64,000 bases of DNA, taken from positions 124,001 to 188,000 of the forward strand of contig NZ_JAKWJS010000002.1 in the NCBI RefSeq assembly GCF_022761115.1. The letters are read 5' to 3'. Position numbers and translations under genes: made by a program. Positions 30,470-39,073 of the stretch are shown in pieces. Under the pieces are notes generated by a model, which made no database searches, had not been told where the DNA came from, and saw only the letters and a list, made by a program, of their open reading frames with translations. The stretch comes from Dyella sp. RRB7 (GTDB taxonomy: Bacteria; Pseudomonadota; Gammaproteobacteria; Xanthomonadales; Rhodanobacteraceae). Position 1 is the first letter of the stretch; each line of letters begins with the position of its first letter.

Positions 30470-32962
30470 TTAGAACGTCAGGCTCCAGCTATTGAGCTTG
30501 CCGGAGTCGCCGTAGTACTCGGGATCGTTGTCGATGATCTTCAGCTTCCAGGTGCCGTTGGCGGGCACCGAGGACGCATTCACCGTCCAGGTGGTGTTGA
30601 TGTTGCCGTCATCGTCATAATCGGGTTGCTGCAGCACGGTAGTGGAGCCATTGGGCGCAATGAGCTCGATCGTCAGGTCGCCCGACCAGTTGTGCTTGAT
30701 GTTGGCATGCACCTGGAGGTTGGACGGCGCGTTGCCGGACTCGCCGGTTACCGCGATGCTGCTGGTGATGGTGGCGTTGTCACCGATCGTCACGGCCTTG
30801 GTGTTGCTGAACACGGCACCGTTGCCGCTGCCGCCGCCACTACCGCTGGTCACCGTCACCGAGGCGGTCTTGGTATTGGTCGCGCCGGTGCTGTCGGTCA
30901 CCGTCAAGGTGACGGTGTAGGTGCCGGCTGCCGCATAGGTGTGGCTGGGGCTGGCCGAGGTCGAGGTGCCGTTGTCGCCGAAATTCCAGGCGTACGAAGT
31001 GATCGTGCCACCGGTATCCGTCGAGCTGTTGGTGAAGCTCACCGCCAGGCCGCTCACGGTATCGGTGAAGTTGGCCACCGGATTGCCCGCCGGCGGAGGC
31101 GTGCCGCCACCGCTCGAGCTTCCCCAGTACTGGGTGACATAGGCATTGAACTTGGCGATGTCCAGGCTGCCCCAGCCGGTGGTGTTGTCGTAGCCCGTGG
31201 CGGCGCTGTAGCCATAGCCGTTGTAACCGTTGTTGCCCGAGGTCACGTCATGCAGCGGCGTGGCGTCTTTCGGGAAGTAGGTGTACATGTTCTGCGTCGG
31301 CAGGCCCAGCGAGTTGTTGTTGGCCGATTCGATGCGTGCCCAGATGCCGACGAAAATCGGCGAGGCAAGGCTGGTGCCACCGTATTGCTGCCCGGTCTGG
31401 CCGTTGGCGACAATGATGGCGCCCGTCGCCGAGGCCGCGTCAAACGCCACGTCCGGCAATTCGCGCTTGGTTACCGACGAGCCCAGTGCGGTGGTCTGCC
31501 ATGCCGGAGCGGTTTCGAACAGGCTGACGCCGCCACCCGTGGCCCACAGGCGCTTGTTGTTGTCGTTATTGCTTGGATCGACGGCCGCCAAGCCTTCGTT
31601 CCACACCGTTTCACCGGACCAGGTGGTGGTGCCCGAGGTGCTCAGCGTGGTGCCGCCCACGGCGACGACATTCGGCGACGAGGCCGGTTCGCTCACGCCG
31701 TAATGGCTCAGGCTGATCTCGACCTTGCCGCTGGAGTTGGCGACATAACCCGGCGCGCCCTCGGTGGGGTCGCTGGACCACTGGTAGACGCCCGCATCGC
31801 CTGCCGCCACCGAAAAGATCTGACCCTGTGCAACGGCCTGCGCGAACACCTTGTCGTCCGCTGCCTGGGTGCCGGAGTTGTTGGCCGCCGTTTCGTCCTC
31901 GCCCAGCGACACATTGATGACCTTGGCCACATTGTCGGTAACGGCCTTGTTGTAGGCCGCTGTAATGGTAGCGTCGGTTAGCTGGCTGTCGTTGCTGTCG
32001 CCATTGATGGCGGCGTAGAAGATCAGCTGTTTCACGCCGCCGGAGACGGCGGTGATGTCCTGGCTGTCCAGTGCCCACTCGCCGTCGTCACCGTCATTGG
32101 CCAGCGTACCGCTGCCGCCGGCAACCGTTAGCGTATTGACCGTGGCCAGGCCGGCGTTCTTGGTGAAGGTCTTCAGGTCGGCGATCGTCTGGGTCATATC
32201 GCCCCAGGTGATGATGCCGACGGTGGTGTTGGAGGCGCTCGGCGTGCTGCCGACGTCATAAATCTTGGGGAAATCCGTCGGCTGGTGTCCGACCTGGCCG
32301 CTGGAGGCCTGGGTCTTCGCATCCGTGCTGACGCGATGTGACATGACGTGAGGTTTCACGTAATCCTGCAGACCCAGCACGACATCCACGATGCCACCCA
32401 GCGACTGCGGCACAGTGACATCGGAGGCATTGGCGAAATGCTGCTTGCCCTTGAAGCTGAAGGTCTTCATGTTGGCGTTGAACGCCGCGTTGGCATTGGC
32501 CGCGCTGCCGTCGGCGGATACCAGCAGATTGTTCGGCGCAACTTTGATGTTAGTGAAGCCGTAGGCTTCCAAATGCGCCACCACGGCCTGCACATCGGCA
32601 TCGCTCGGTGCGTATTGGGCCTTGAACTGGGCCGGCGTCAGAAAGTGGTGATAGCTGGCGCTTCCCGGCTTGTTCACCGCCTGCAGGAAGCTCTGCAGCT
32701 GGTCGACATTGCGCAGGTTAAGGCTGACTTCCACATGCAGCGATTTGCTCTGTTCCAGCGGCGCGATCTGCGAGGCGTCGACCGACGGATGGCCGGTCAT
32801 CACCAGCGTGGAAACCTGGTTGCCACTGTTCTGGATGCCCGCGTGCGTGCGCGTGGGTGCCCAGGTATTGTCGGCATGCGCCGATAGCGACAGCAACGCC
32901 AGCGACAACGCGGCCGGCAACAGCAGTTTGCGATTCCCCGAAAGACGAATACTGCTCGACAT
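30470..32962 (-). CDS. Secreted S53 family peptidase (sedolisin) with PKD and P-type C-terminal domains
   Basis: 830-residue exported serine-carboxyl protease. Signal peptide LLLPAALSLALLSLSAHA, then a pro-kumamolisin activation domain (to about residue 210; HHFLTPAQFKAQYAP), and a catalytic domain with the Glu and Asp of the triad in GEWALDSQD and the serine in GGTSLASP; DVAFDA and the calcium-site-like stretch before the end of the catalytic domain are also present. After a short linker come a PKD domain (PVANFTDTVSGLAVSFTNSS ... YAWNFGD) and a C-terminal P/proprotein-convertase-like domain ending NSWSLTF. Such enzymes work at acid pH outside the cell. A TAAGGGAG ribosome site lies before the ATG. 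It lies between FecR and the TonB receptor, so liberated peptides may be the receptor ligand; that is inference. Confidence 0.93.
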   Translation of the reverse strand: MSSSIRLSGNRKLLLPAALSLALLSLSAHADNTWAPTRTHAGIQNSGNQVSTLVMTGHPSVDASQIAPLEQSKSLHVEVSLNLRNVDQLQSFLQAVNKPGSASYHHFLTPAQFKAQYAPSDADVQAVVAHLEAYGFTNIKVAPNNLLVSADGSAANANAAFNANMKTFSFKGKQHFANASDVTVPQSLGGIVDVVLGLQDYVKPHVMSHRVSTDAKTQASSGQVGHQPTDFPKIYDVGSTPSASNTTVGIITWGDMTQTIADLKTFTKNAGLATVNTLTVAGGSGTLANDGDDGEWALDSQDITAVSGGVKQLIFYAAINGDSNDSQLTDATITAAYNKAVTDNVAKVINVSLGEDETAANNSGTQAADDKVFAQAVAQGQIFSVAAGDAGVYQWSSDPTEGAPGYVANSSGKVEISLSHYGVSEPASSPNVVAVGGTTLSTSGTTTWSGETVWNEGLAAVDPSNNDNNKRLWATGGGVSLFETAPAWQTTALGSSVTKRELPDVAFDAASATGAIIVANGQTGQQYGGTSLASPIFVGIWARIESANNNSLGLPTQNMYTYFPKDATPLHDVTSGNNGYNGYGYSAATGYDNTTGWGSLDIAKFNAYVTQYWGSSSGGGTPPPAGNPVANFTDTVSGLAVSFTNSSTDTGGTITSYAWNFGDNGTSTSASPSHTYAAAGTYTVTLTVTDSTGATNTKTASVTVTSGSGGGSGNGAVFSNTKAVTIGDNATITSSIAVTGESGNAPSNLQVHANIKHNWSGDLTIELIAPNGSTTVLQQPDYDDDGNINTTWTVNASSVPANGTWKLKIIDNDPEYYGDSGKLNSWSLTF

Positions 32963-33278
32963 TTATGAACTCCCTTAAATTTAGGACGAACGAGCCCAAT
33001 GCGGCTACATGAGCCCCATGCAATAGTCATGACCGCACTCAAGTGCGGTATCTCGATTCACCAGGAAGTGGCCAGCGACCCCCTACCACTCAGAAGACGA
33101 CGCCCCTCAACGGTCCATGTACGTCGATCATGCTGCAGTGTCGCCATGGATAAGACGCGCGCAAAAGGGAAAAACCTACCTCCCTTGCGGAAGAAAGTTT
33201 CATCTTTGTGTCGTGGTTGGCGAAATGCCCGATTCGCGCCGCGTCGCGGCGAAGGCCGGAGCGGCGAGGGGGCGTAAG
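32963..33278. other. Intergenic region upstream of the S53 peptidase
   Basis: These 316 bases contain the peptidase promoter and leader on the minus strand. Apart from the ribosome site of the peptidase nothing convincing is visible: no stable terminator, no RNA gene, and the open frames crossing it have no recognisable product. Confidence 0.5.
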
Positions 33279-34286
33279 TCAGCGATCGTGAAGCAACACG
33301 ATCTGCGTGTCGCTGATGCGCTTGGCGCGAACCGGCCAGCCTTCCTGCAGCAGTTTCAGGAACGTTTGCTGGTCGTTGGTACGGAAGATGCCGCTGATGC
33401 GGATGTCCTGCAAGGACGGATCGCCGATCTGGACCTTGGTGGCACTATAGCGGTTCATCTCGGCGACAAGGTCAGGCAGGCGCCAGTCGTGGATGAACAG
33501 CTTGCCCTGGGTCCAGCCTTGCGCCTTTTGCAGGTCAATGGAATGCACGGGCGAGATGTGCCCCATGTCATCGTAGGCCAGGTTTTGCCCGTTATTCAGT
33601 AGCGCGTTTTGCGGCGTGCCACCCGAAGGTTCGGTGGCAATGGCCAATTTGCCCTTAAGCAATGACACATCGGTACAGCCGTCGTTGATACGTACCTGGA
33701 ATTGCGTGCCGACCGCAGTAACCGTGCCGCGTTGCGCGTGCACCACAAACGGCCAGGCGTGATTACCCTGTACCGTGAACTGCGCTTGTCCATGCAGCAA
33801 ATCCACCTGGCGCGTCCGTGCGCTGTAGCGAACGACAACTTCCGTATCTGTATCCAGCATGATGGACGAGCCATCCGACAGCTGCACGGTTTGCTGCTGG
33901 CCCGCGGCGGTGGTGTAGGCGATGCCGATCGGGTCGGCATGATTTGCCCGCCAATACGGAAGCACCACCAATAAAGCGACCACAGCGGCCGCCAGGGCCG
34001 GTAAAAGCCAGCGCTGGGGCGTGCGTGTTTTAGGTTCCTGGCGCAGGGCACGCTGCGCCGCAGCCATGATGGCTGGATCCTTGACGGTCGCCGCGCTCCG
34101 TTTCCACACCGATTCGACCTCGCGATAAGCGGCGGCGTGAGCTGGGTCCGCCGCACGCCAGCGCTCAAACGCGGCGCGTTCGTCGGCCGGACAGTCAGCT
34201 TCAAGCAGGCGGACGAACCAGTGCTCAGCCTCGTCGCATGAGTCCGGCCCGGCGCCCGTGTTTGCGTTCCACTTGTCCATGTTCAT
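33279..34286 (-). CDS. fecR: FecR-family anti-sigma factor
   Basis: 335-residue inner-membrane regulator. The N-terminal cytoplasmic domain (DUF4880-like) has EAEHWFVRLLEADCPADERAAFERW and DPAHAAAYREVESVWK, followed by one membrane helix (LLPALAAAVVALLVVLPYW), the FecR beta domain (AYTTAAGQQQTVQLSDGSSI, QFTVQGNHAWPFVVHAQRGTVTAVGTQF in part) and a C-terminal DUF4974-like domain that would meet the receptor's STN domain. The start overlaps the sigma factor stop by one base (34286). It should hold the sigma factor inactive until the TonB receptor signals. Confidence 0.9.
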   Translation of the reverse strand: MNMDKWNANTGAGPDSCDEAEHWFVRLLEADCPADERAAFERWRAADPAHAAAYREVESVWKRSAATVKDPAIMAAAQRALRQEPKTRTPQRWLLPALAAAVVALLVVLPYWRANHADPIGIAYTTAAGQQQTVQLSDGSSIMLDTDTEVVVRYSARTRQVDLLHGQAQFTVQGNHAWPFVVHAQRGTVTAVGTQFQVRINDGCTDVSLLKGKLAIATEPSGGTPQNALLNNGQNLAYDDMGHISPVHSIDLQKAQGWTQGKLFIHDWRLPDLVAEMNRYSATKVQIGDPSLQDIRISGIFRTNDQQTFLKLLQEGWPVRAKRISDTQIVLLHDR

Positions 34287-34867
34287 TAAAACGTGTCCGC
34301 CGACGATTCACCTACCTTGCGGCGCAATTGAGCGAGTGCGGTAGCAAGATGCTTTTCGACCATTTTCACTGAAATGTCGCAGCGCTTGGCGATCTGTGCG
34401 TGGCTCAGGTCGTGAACCCGCTTCAGCAGATAGACCCGCTGGCATTTGGGCGGCAGCTCAAGGATGGCCCGGGTAAGCTGCGTCACTTGCTGCTCATAAA
34501 CAGCGCGTTGCTCCGGCGATTGCTCGGTTGCCGCAATATCCAGCCCATCAAGGGGGACGTGCTCCTTGGCGTGATGCGTCAGTGCCACGCGAAACTGGTC
34601 GTTCGCAACATTAACCGCAATCCGATACAGCAACTGCCGCCATGCCGAAGGCGGTTCCGATTCGCGGTAGCGAAGCAGTTTGGTCATGCTCTCTTGCGCC
34701 GCATCTTCGGCATCCTGCTCAGAAGCCGTCCTTGCGCGCAGAAACTGCAGCAAGCCACGAAACTGGCCGCGAATAAAGGCGTCAAAGCTATGCGCATGAG
34801 CGCGCTCGTCGACGGCCGAGGCTTCCGGCAACGGAACGATTGGCACACTCTCCCCCTTGCTCTCCAT
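34286..34867 (-). CDS. fecI: ECF sigma-70 factor (FecI-like)
   Basis: 193-residue extracytoplasmic-function sigma factor. Region 2 is FDAFIRGQFRGLLQFLRAR through EDAAQESMTKLLRY, and region 4 is LPPKCQRVYLLKRVHDLSHAQIAKRCDISVKMVEKHL, with an HTH for the -35 box. A GAGG ribosome site stands six bases before the ATG. Coupled with fecR directly downstream. Probable targets are its own operon, the S53 peptidase and the STN receptor, inferred from position. Confidence 0.9.
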   Translation of the reverse strand: MESKGESVPIVPLPEASAVDERAHAHSFDAFIRGQFRGLLQFLRARTASEQDAEDAAQESMTKLLRYRESEPPSAWRQLLYRIAVNVANDQFRVALTHHAKEHVPLDGLDIAATEQSPEQRAVYEQQVTQLTRAILELPPKCQRVYLLKRVHDLSHAQIAKRCDISVKMVEKHLATALAQLRRKVGESSADTF

Positions 34868-35240
34868 CTATGACCTCATGCCGCTTTACCCGGCGCCCCC
34901 ATTCGAATTTGGACCAAAATGCCGCGGCATGCAATCGCCTCGCCGTTATGCCCTCTGGAAGCATGCCTTGAGCTTTTGGTAGCTGCCTGATGGGCGCGGT
35001 CGCCATTTTTTTGCGGGGAAAGAAAAATATCCGCCACATGCCGCGATGCCGATTGGCGGTGTTGCGGGATGCTTCGGTCATTGCGCGTGGCGCCATCCAG
35101 GCCTGCGCGCGGGGAGGGGACAAGACCGTCCTAACGGGGCGGTGATCGTTCACGGCCCGCTCGATAGGTTCGGGAGGTACACCGCGCGAGGCGTGGATGG
35201 CCGAGCCGAGGCTAAGAGCGCCGTACACGCTTTTGGTACC

Positions 35241-35257
35241 CTGTCACGAGGTGACAG
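35241..35257. repeat. Perfect 7-bp-arm palindrome
   Basis: CTGTCAC and GTGACAG arms around a GAG spacer, 13 bases upstream of a possible small reading frame at 35270. It could be an operator of a lost plasmid or phage-type repressor. Confidence 0.4.
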
Positions 35258-35269
35258 TGGGCAGGGAGC

Positions 35270-35432
35270 ATGTCCAAGGTTCTTCAGGGCGCAATCTATG
35301 TGCTTGCGCTTCTGCTCGCTGGTTTGGCTTGAAGCGCAGCAGCAAGCACTGTTGGTTCAACGGTGCAGGGATCAGCAGCTTGGGTTGCAGGATGAACAGT
35401 GTCGTGAGGCTTTGCGGCTGACAGATGGATGA
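35270..35432 (+). pseudogene. Possible relic of a small membrane/lipoprotein gene (TrbK/Eex-like), frame disrupted
   Basis: An ATG at 35270 with AGGGAG close before it opens a hydrophobic peptide (MSKVLQGAIYVLALLLAGLA) that stops at 35332. In an overlapping frame, a segment with two cysteines (LVQRCRDQQ, DEQCREALRL) continues to 35432. Joined by one frameshift near 35325 they would make a 53-residue protein of signal peptide plus cysteine pair, as in entry-exclusion proteins of conjugative systems. This reading is tentative; it may be chance. Confidence 0.2.
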
Positions 35433-35645
35433 GCGTTGTGTTGCCGGCACAGTGATTCCGGCAGCTGAGTTCGAGTCTATAGATGCCCATTTGACGCTAG
35501 CTTCAGAACCCGGGCATAGCGCTTTAAGCCAATGATTTTCAAAACGGCACATACCGCTAGGGCGGGAATTATGGCCAGCCCAATATTTCGCATAATGTAT
35601 ATTATGTCAAAAGCTGGAAGTTCTGATTGCGTTGCAATTTGGTGG

Positions 35646-35854
35646 TGATCGTGTCGTCCCCCACTTAACCGTGTCACCCATCCGGCTAACCGTGTCATCC
35701 CACGTAACCATGTCATCTTCTGATTGGATTGGTGGCGCCTACGGTTCAAAACGACCTACAAGGGACGCCTATTGGCTGACATCAGGAACAACCACAGGTC
35801 GACGTACCGTCAGAGTGGATCAATTGTTTGAGTCATCCAATTAACCATGTCATC
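35646..35854. repeat. Cluster of degenerate direct repeats (TAACCRTGTCATC type)
   Basis: Copies begin at about 35646 (poor match), 35666, 35687, 35705 and 35842. The first four are spaced 18-21 bases, all in the same orientation, with consensus TAACC-G/A-TGTCATCC. This spacing is like iterons or the multiple terminal repeats of some insertion sequences such as the IS21 family. No transposase or replication gene remains between them. Confidence 0.55.
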
Positions 35855-35874
35855 GATCTGCGGAGCCAAGAGAT

Positions 35875-36798
35875 CTATTTCGGCGTTCGTGTGCTAGCTG
35901 ATTTCGTCTTTCGCTGGCCACGCTTCGCACCGGCCTTGGGTGCAGGCGGTGAATTCTTCTGCTTGGCTGGAATTGCTGCGTAAGCTTCCGAGAGCGCTTT
36001 CTCCAGGGCGTTGACTTGGCCTGTTTGGCGCGCAACTTCCTGTTCGAGATGGCGCACCTCATCTCTAGTCGAGTCGTATCGGGTTTGTATCGCGGTGACA
36101 ACATCTCGATGCACTCGTTCGGCTGCCTCATGCCGCTGCTGCCATTGCTTGGCATCTTGTCGAGCCCGATCGACCTCTTGGTGAGCGCGATCTTCCACGG
36201 CGCGAATATGTACTTCCTGACGCTCACGCTCGGTTCGCAGAGCGACTTGGCTGTCGTCCAGCTGAGCCCGAAGCGCCTGGATCAGCTTCGCTTGTTGGTC
36301 GCACTGGGCTTGCAAGCGATCCCGTTGTTGCACCAGGTCCGCACGCAGCGCATGACTGTCCTGTAGTTGGCCATCCAGGGTGCGACAGGCGTGTTCGGCG
36401 AGGTCCCGGGCTGTCTGGGCTTGGGCTACGGTGATTTCCGCCGTCTGTAGCTTTGCTTCCCAAGTTTCACGCTCCTGTGCCAATTGATTCCGAGCTGCCG
36501 CCAGGACGCCGCGTTCGTTGGCAAAGCGACTGTCCAGCGAGCGCTCGGCATGGTCGGAGGCGAGGCGCCACAACTCGATCATCGCCTGCCCCACCGAACT
36601 CGGCACCTCTGGCAGGGTACTGAGTTGTCGCAAGCGCTCCCCAAGTTGGCCACGCCAAGCGTCGAGCATGCGCGTGATGGTGTTGGGCGAACCCGTACCA
36701 AGCTCGGCGCGCACTTTCTCCACGGTGGGATTTTCACCGGCCGCCAGAATGGCGTCCGCCGCCGCATTGACCTGCTCTTGAGTGATGCCGCGTGCCAT
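35875..36798 (-). CDS. TnpT/KfrA-like coiled-coil DNA-binding protein (relic transposon copy)
   Basis: 307 residues: an N-terminal KfrA-type DNA-binding domain (MARGITQEQVNAAADAILAAGENPTVEKVRAELGTGSPNTITRML in family register) followed by a long alpha-helical coiled coil with many Gln and Arg and a basic C-terminal tail rich in Lys. A GGAG ribosome site precedes the ATG. It is divergent from a truncated tyrosine recombinase, the tnpT-tnpS layout of Tn4651-type Tn3 elements, where the pair resolves cointegrates. It could instead be a plasmid KfrA; the pairing favours tnpT. The gene itself looks intact. Confidence 0.7.
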   Translation of the reverse strand: MARGITQEQVNAAADAILAAGENPTVEKVRAELGTGSPNTITRMLDAWRGQLGERLRQLSTLPEVPSSVGQAMIELWRLASDHAERSLDSRFANERGVLAAARNQLAQERETWEAKLQTAEITVAQAQTARDLAEHACRTLDGQLQDSHALRADLVQQRDRLQAQCDQQAKLIQALRAQLDDSQVALRTERERQEVHIRAVEDRAHQEVDRARQDAKQWQQRHEAAERVHRDVVTAIQTRYDSTRDEVRHLEQEVARQTGQVNALEKALSEAYAAIPAKQKNSPPAPKAGAKRGQRKTKSASTRTPK

Positions 36799-36902
36799 GG
36801 ATGGGTCTCCTCGATCCGCGCCCTGCCCGCTTGGTTTCGTACTCGCGATAAGTGATGATTATCGTGGGTAGACGCCCTATTTCGTAGTATACATTACATA
36901 TT

Positions 36903-37487
36903 ATGAAAGGTATTTCCACGATTCCGGTGCTTGCCGAACCCGCTTCCAGCCTGGTGCTGCCGGAACAATTGGCCCAGCAAGCGGCCAATGCGGTGCGCGA
37001 ACTATTAGCCGAAGCGGCGGCCGCGAACACCACGCGCAGCTACGCCAGCGCCCTGCGCTACTGGGCGGGCTGGCATGCGGCGCGCTACGGCATCGACATG
37101 ACGTTGCCGGTGCCCGAAGTCACCGTGCTGCAGTTTGTGGTCGACCACGTGGTGCGTCGTTCGGCCGATGGCGAACTCGCGTGGGAATTGCCGCAGGCTG
37201 TCGATCAGGCGCTGGTGGCCGCGGGTCTCAAGGCCAAGCTGGGCCCGTGGATACTGGCGACGGTCCGCCATCGGGTGGCGGTGCTGTCGACCGCGCATCG
37301 GCTCAAACACGTGACCAATCCGTGCGAACAGCCGGCGATCCGCACGGTGCTGAGCCGGGCTGCCCGGGCGGCGGTCAAGCGCGGGGAGCGGCCGCGCAAG
37401 AAGACCGCGATCACCCTCGCCGAGCTCGAAGCCATGCTGGCGACTTGCGATGACAGCCTAGAAGGGGTTGAGCCGAGATACGTGTAA
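36903..37487 (+). pseudogene. Tyrosine recombinase (TnpS-like) truncated by transposon insertion
   Basis: Only the N-terminal core-binding domain and the first part of the catalytic domain remain (NTTRSYASALRYWAGWHAARYG, ITLAELEAMLATCDDSLEG). The native frame is broken at 37463, where the inverted repeat of the 14.7-kb transposon begins; the last eight residues (GVEPRYV and stop) are coded by the repeat. The catalytic Arg, His-x-x-Arg and Tyr are all missing, so it cannot recombine DNA. Its 3' part is not found on the right side of the transposon. Confidence 0.85.
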
Positions 37488-37512
37488 TTTTGATAAGTAG
37501 GAAGCCGATTCA
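37464..37512 (+). repeat. Left terminal inverted repeat of the Tn3-family transposon
   Basis: Starts with GGGG as usual in Tn3-family elements. It matches the reverse complement of 52137-52185 over 49 bases with four mismatches (positions 4, 38, 40 and 44), including an uninterrupted 33-base match. Confidence 0.93.
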
Positions 37513-37642
37513 CTCCTACTTTCAATGCGTTACAAGGAAATCAAGGTGCCGGGGCTCTCCGACCTGCCCGGGCGCGGATGAGCGGTCCCCGCACCGCCCC
37601 CTCCCTTCTCGGCGGCGGAGATCGTGCCGTCACCCGGCGATA

Positions 37643-39073
37643 TCAGCCAGGCAATACCGTTTTTAGGCTCACGATCGTGACCGTCTTCGCGCCACGCGTC
37701 AGCGCGACGTACAAGTCCTTTGGAGACATCGCATCCGCTTCCAGGACGATCGCGTGTGGGTATTCAAGCCCCTTCACGAGCAAAGTAGTTCCGATGAGCT
37801 TGTTATGTCGAATTGGTCGCCCAGAGTGCCGAAAATCGCGTTGATACCGATGAGCGCTTTCGGACAGGCTCAGCCCTTCGTTAACTTGATGCACGCGAAG
37901 GACGCTCAGAAGCCGATACAGAAGGTCGCGCCTGTAGATCGACGTCTGAGGGTTGCCTTGAATGGCATTAATCAAACGCACCAAATTCGTCGTTGAGTCG
38001 CATGCCAGGTATTGGTTCGCAGCATGCAAGACATCTGGATATTTAGTCGCCCGAGTGGCTTTCGCCAACTCGCCCCGCTTTGTCGCCGCGCTCAGAATTT
38101 CACCGACACCGTTACAACACTTCTTACAGAACTCGATCACAAGGCAGAGTCTTTGGCCTGCCTCTTTTGCCGCTTCGAGCTTCTTGATGAAATTGAAGAG
38201 GTCCTTGCCTTCGACCTCTTCAATACTGGAAAACTTACCACCAAGGGACTGCGCGAGCTTGTGGGTCTTGTTCTTGGACTTTTGATCGCCGGCGTGAATG
38301 GCGATTACTGCTTCGTCATGATCCAAAAAGGGATAGAAGAAGTTCAGGCGTTTCATGTTCGTGAAGTCTGTCAAATCGACAGAAACCCGCTTGATGCCTT
38401 TGGGTAATGGAGCGGCGAGGGAAATTTGTTGGCCCGCACGAAGACGTTTGCCGACATCATCAAGCCAGTCCCCCAGCTCCGTGGCTCCCGCTATATGCCA
38501 GCGCCATGGTTTCGTGAGCTCACCCAGCAGCTTGTAGTGCGGGTATATCTGCTGTTCCCAATTTATTGGTTGGTCATCAAAGTCGAAGATGGCTTGCATA
38601 GGGTCGCCCAATAGACGACAAGGAAGTAGATTCGCCAACGCACTGATCAGCAGATGCTGCTGTGTGGAGCAGTCTTGGTACTCGTCGACATAGATGCCGG
38701 CATAGGAACATCGGACGAGTCGTTCGACAAACGGCCTTTCAAGCAAGCCGGCACACGCTTCGTAGAGCCTTGCCCAATCTTTGGCTTCTGGGTACTCCTT
38801 CGTCCACTTCGACGTCTTCGGGAAATACAGGCACAACCTAAGCGCCCAGCTCGCTATCGTGTCTATTTGGTAGTTCGAACTAGGAACTGCCAGGGACTGC
38901 ATTTTTTTCTTGATCGCGTGGACGCCGGCATAGGTATGTGTCAGGACCAATTGCCGTTTCGATGCGGCCTTGACAGCCGATGCGATCAGGTGCGTCTTAC
39001 CATAGCCCGCGGGCGCGATGACATAGCCTTTGCCGTCGAACTGGGCGAGCGTGCGAGCCAGGTCCTCATCCAT
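37643..39073 (-). CDS. gajB: UvrD/Rep-like superfamily 1 helicase, GajB-like
   Basis: 476 residues with the SF1 set: motif I APAGYGKTH (residues 20-28), motif II VDEYQDCS (129-136), motif III LLGDPMQAIF (about 154-163), motif V LVKGLEYPHAIVLEAD and motif VI KDLYVALTRGAKTV near the C-terminus. It is shorter than UvrD (about 720), as expected for GajB (about 490). The start overlaps the 3' end of the OLD-nuclease gene by eight bases. In Gabija the helicase-like GajB binds GajA and activates on DNA ends produced during phage infection. Assignment rests on the pair, not on the helicase alone. Confidence 0.82.
   Translation of the reverse strand: MDEDLARTLAQFDGKGYVIAPAGYGKTHLIASAVKAASKRQLVLTHTYAGVHAIKKKMQSLAVPSSNYQIDTIASWALRLCLYFPKTSKWTKEYPEAKDWARLYEACAGLLERPFVERLVRCSYAGIYVDEYQDCSTQQHLLISALANLLPCRLLGDPMQAIFDFDDQPINWEQQIYPHYKLLGELTKPWRWHIAGATELGDWLDDVGKRLRAGQQISLAAPLPKGIKRVSVDLTDFTNMKRLNFFYPFLDHDEAVIAIHAGDQKSKNKTHKLAQSLGGKFSSIEEVEGKDLFNFIKKLEAAKEAGQRLCLVIEFCKKCCNGVGEILSAATKRGELAKATRATKYPDVLHAANQYLACDSTTNLVRLINAIQGNPQTSIYRRDLLYRLLSVLRVHQVNEGLSLSESAHRYQRDFRHSGRPIRHNKLIGTTLLVKGLEYPHAIVLEADAMSPKDLYVALTRGAKTVTIVSLKTVLPG

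Larger units (their letters stand above)
34868..35874. other. Decayed intergenic stretch left of the mobile region
   Basis: About 1 kb with no gene I trust. It holds the fecI upstream region (34868-35050), a palindrome at 35241-35257, a possible frameshifted small-membrane-protein relic at 35270-35432, and a cluster of direct repeats at 35646-35854. An AT-rich inverted repeat (CATAAT/ATTATG around GTAT) is near 35592-35607. The patchwork looks like debris of past mobile-element insertions. Confidence 0.5.

Noticed and set aside
30386-31981. 531-residue plus-strand open frame antiparallel to the S53 peptidase
   Set aside because: Gly/Arg/Val-rich shadow of the peptidase, and its first codons lie in the peptidase terminator.
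35046-35432. 128-residue plus-strand frame
   Set aside because: No recognisable domain and no ribosome site; only its last part was kept, as a possible relic.
35477-35749. 90-residue minus-strand frame with a hydrophobic stretch (NIGLAIIPALAVCAVLKIIGL)
   Set aside because: A TTGACA box lies upstream of an internal ATG, but no ribosome site or family resemblance, and the frame crosses the direct-repeat cluster; not enough to call a gene.
35875-36798. Interpretation of the coiled-coil gene as a plasmid-partition KfrA
   Set aside because: The divergent truncated recombinase beside it makes a transposon tnpT more likely; no replication or partition genes are present.
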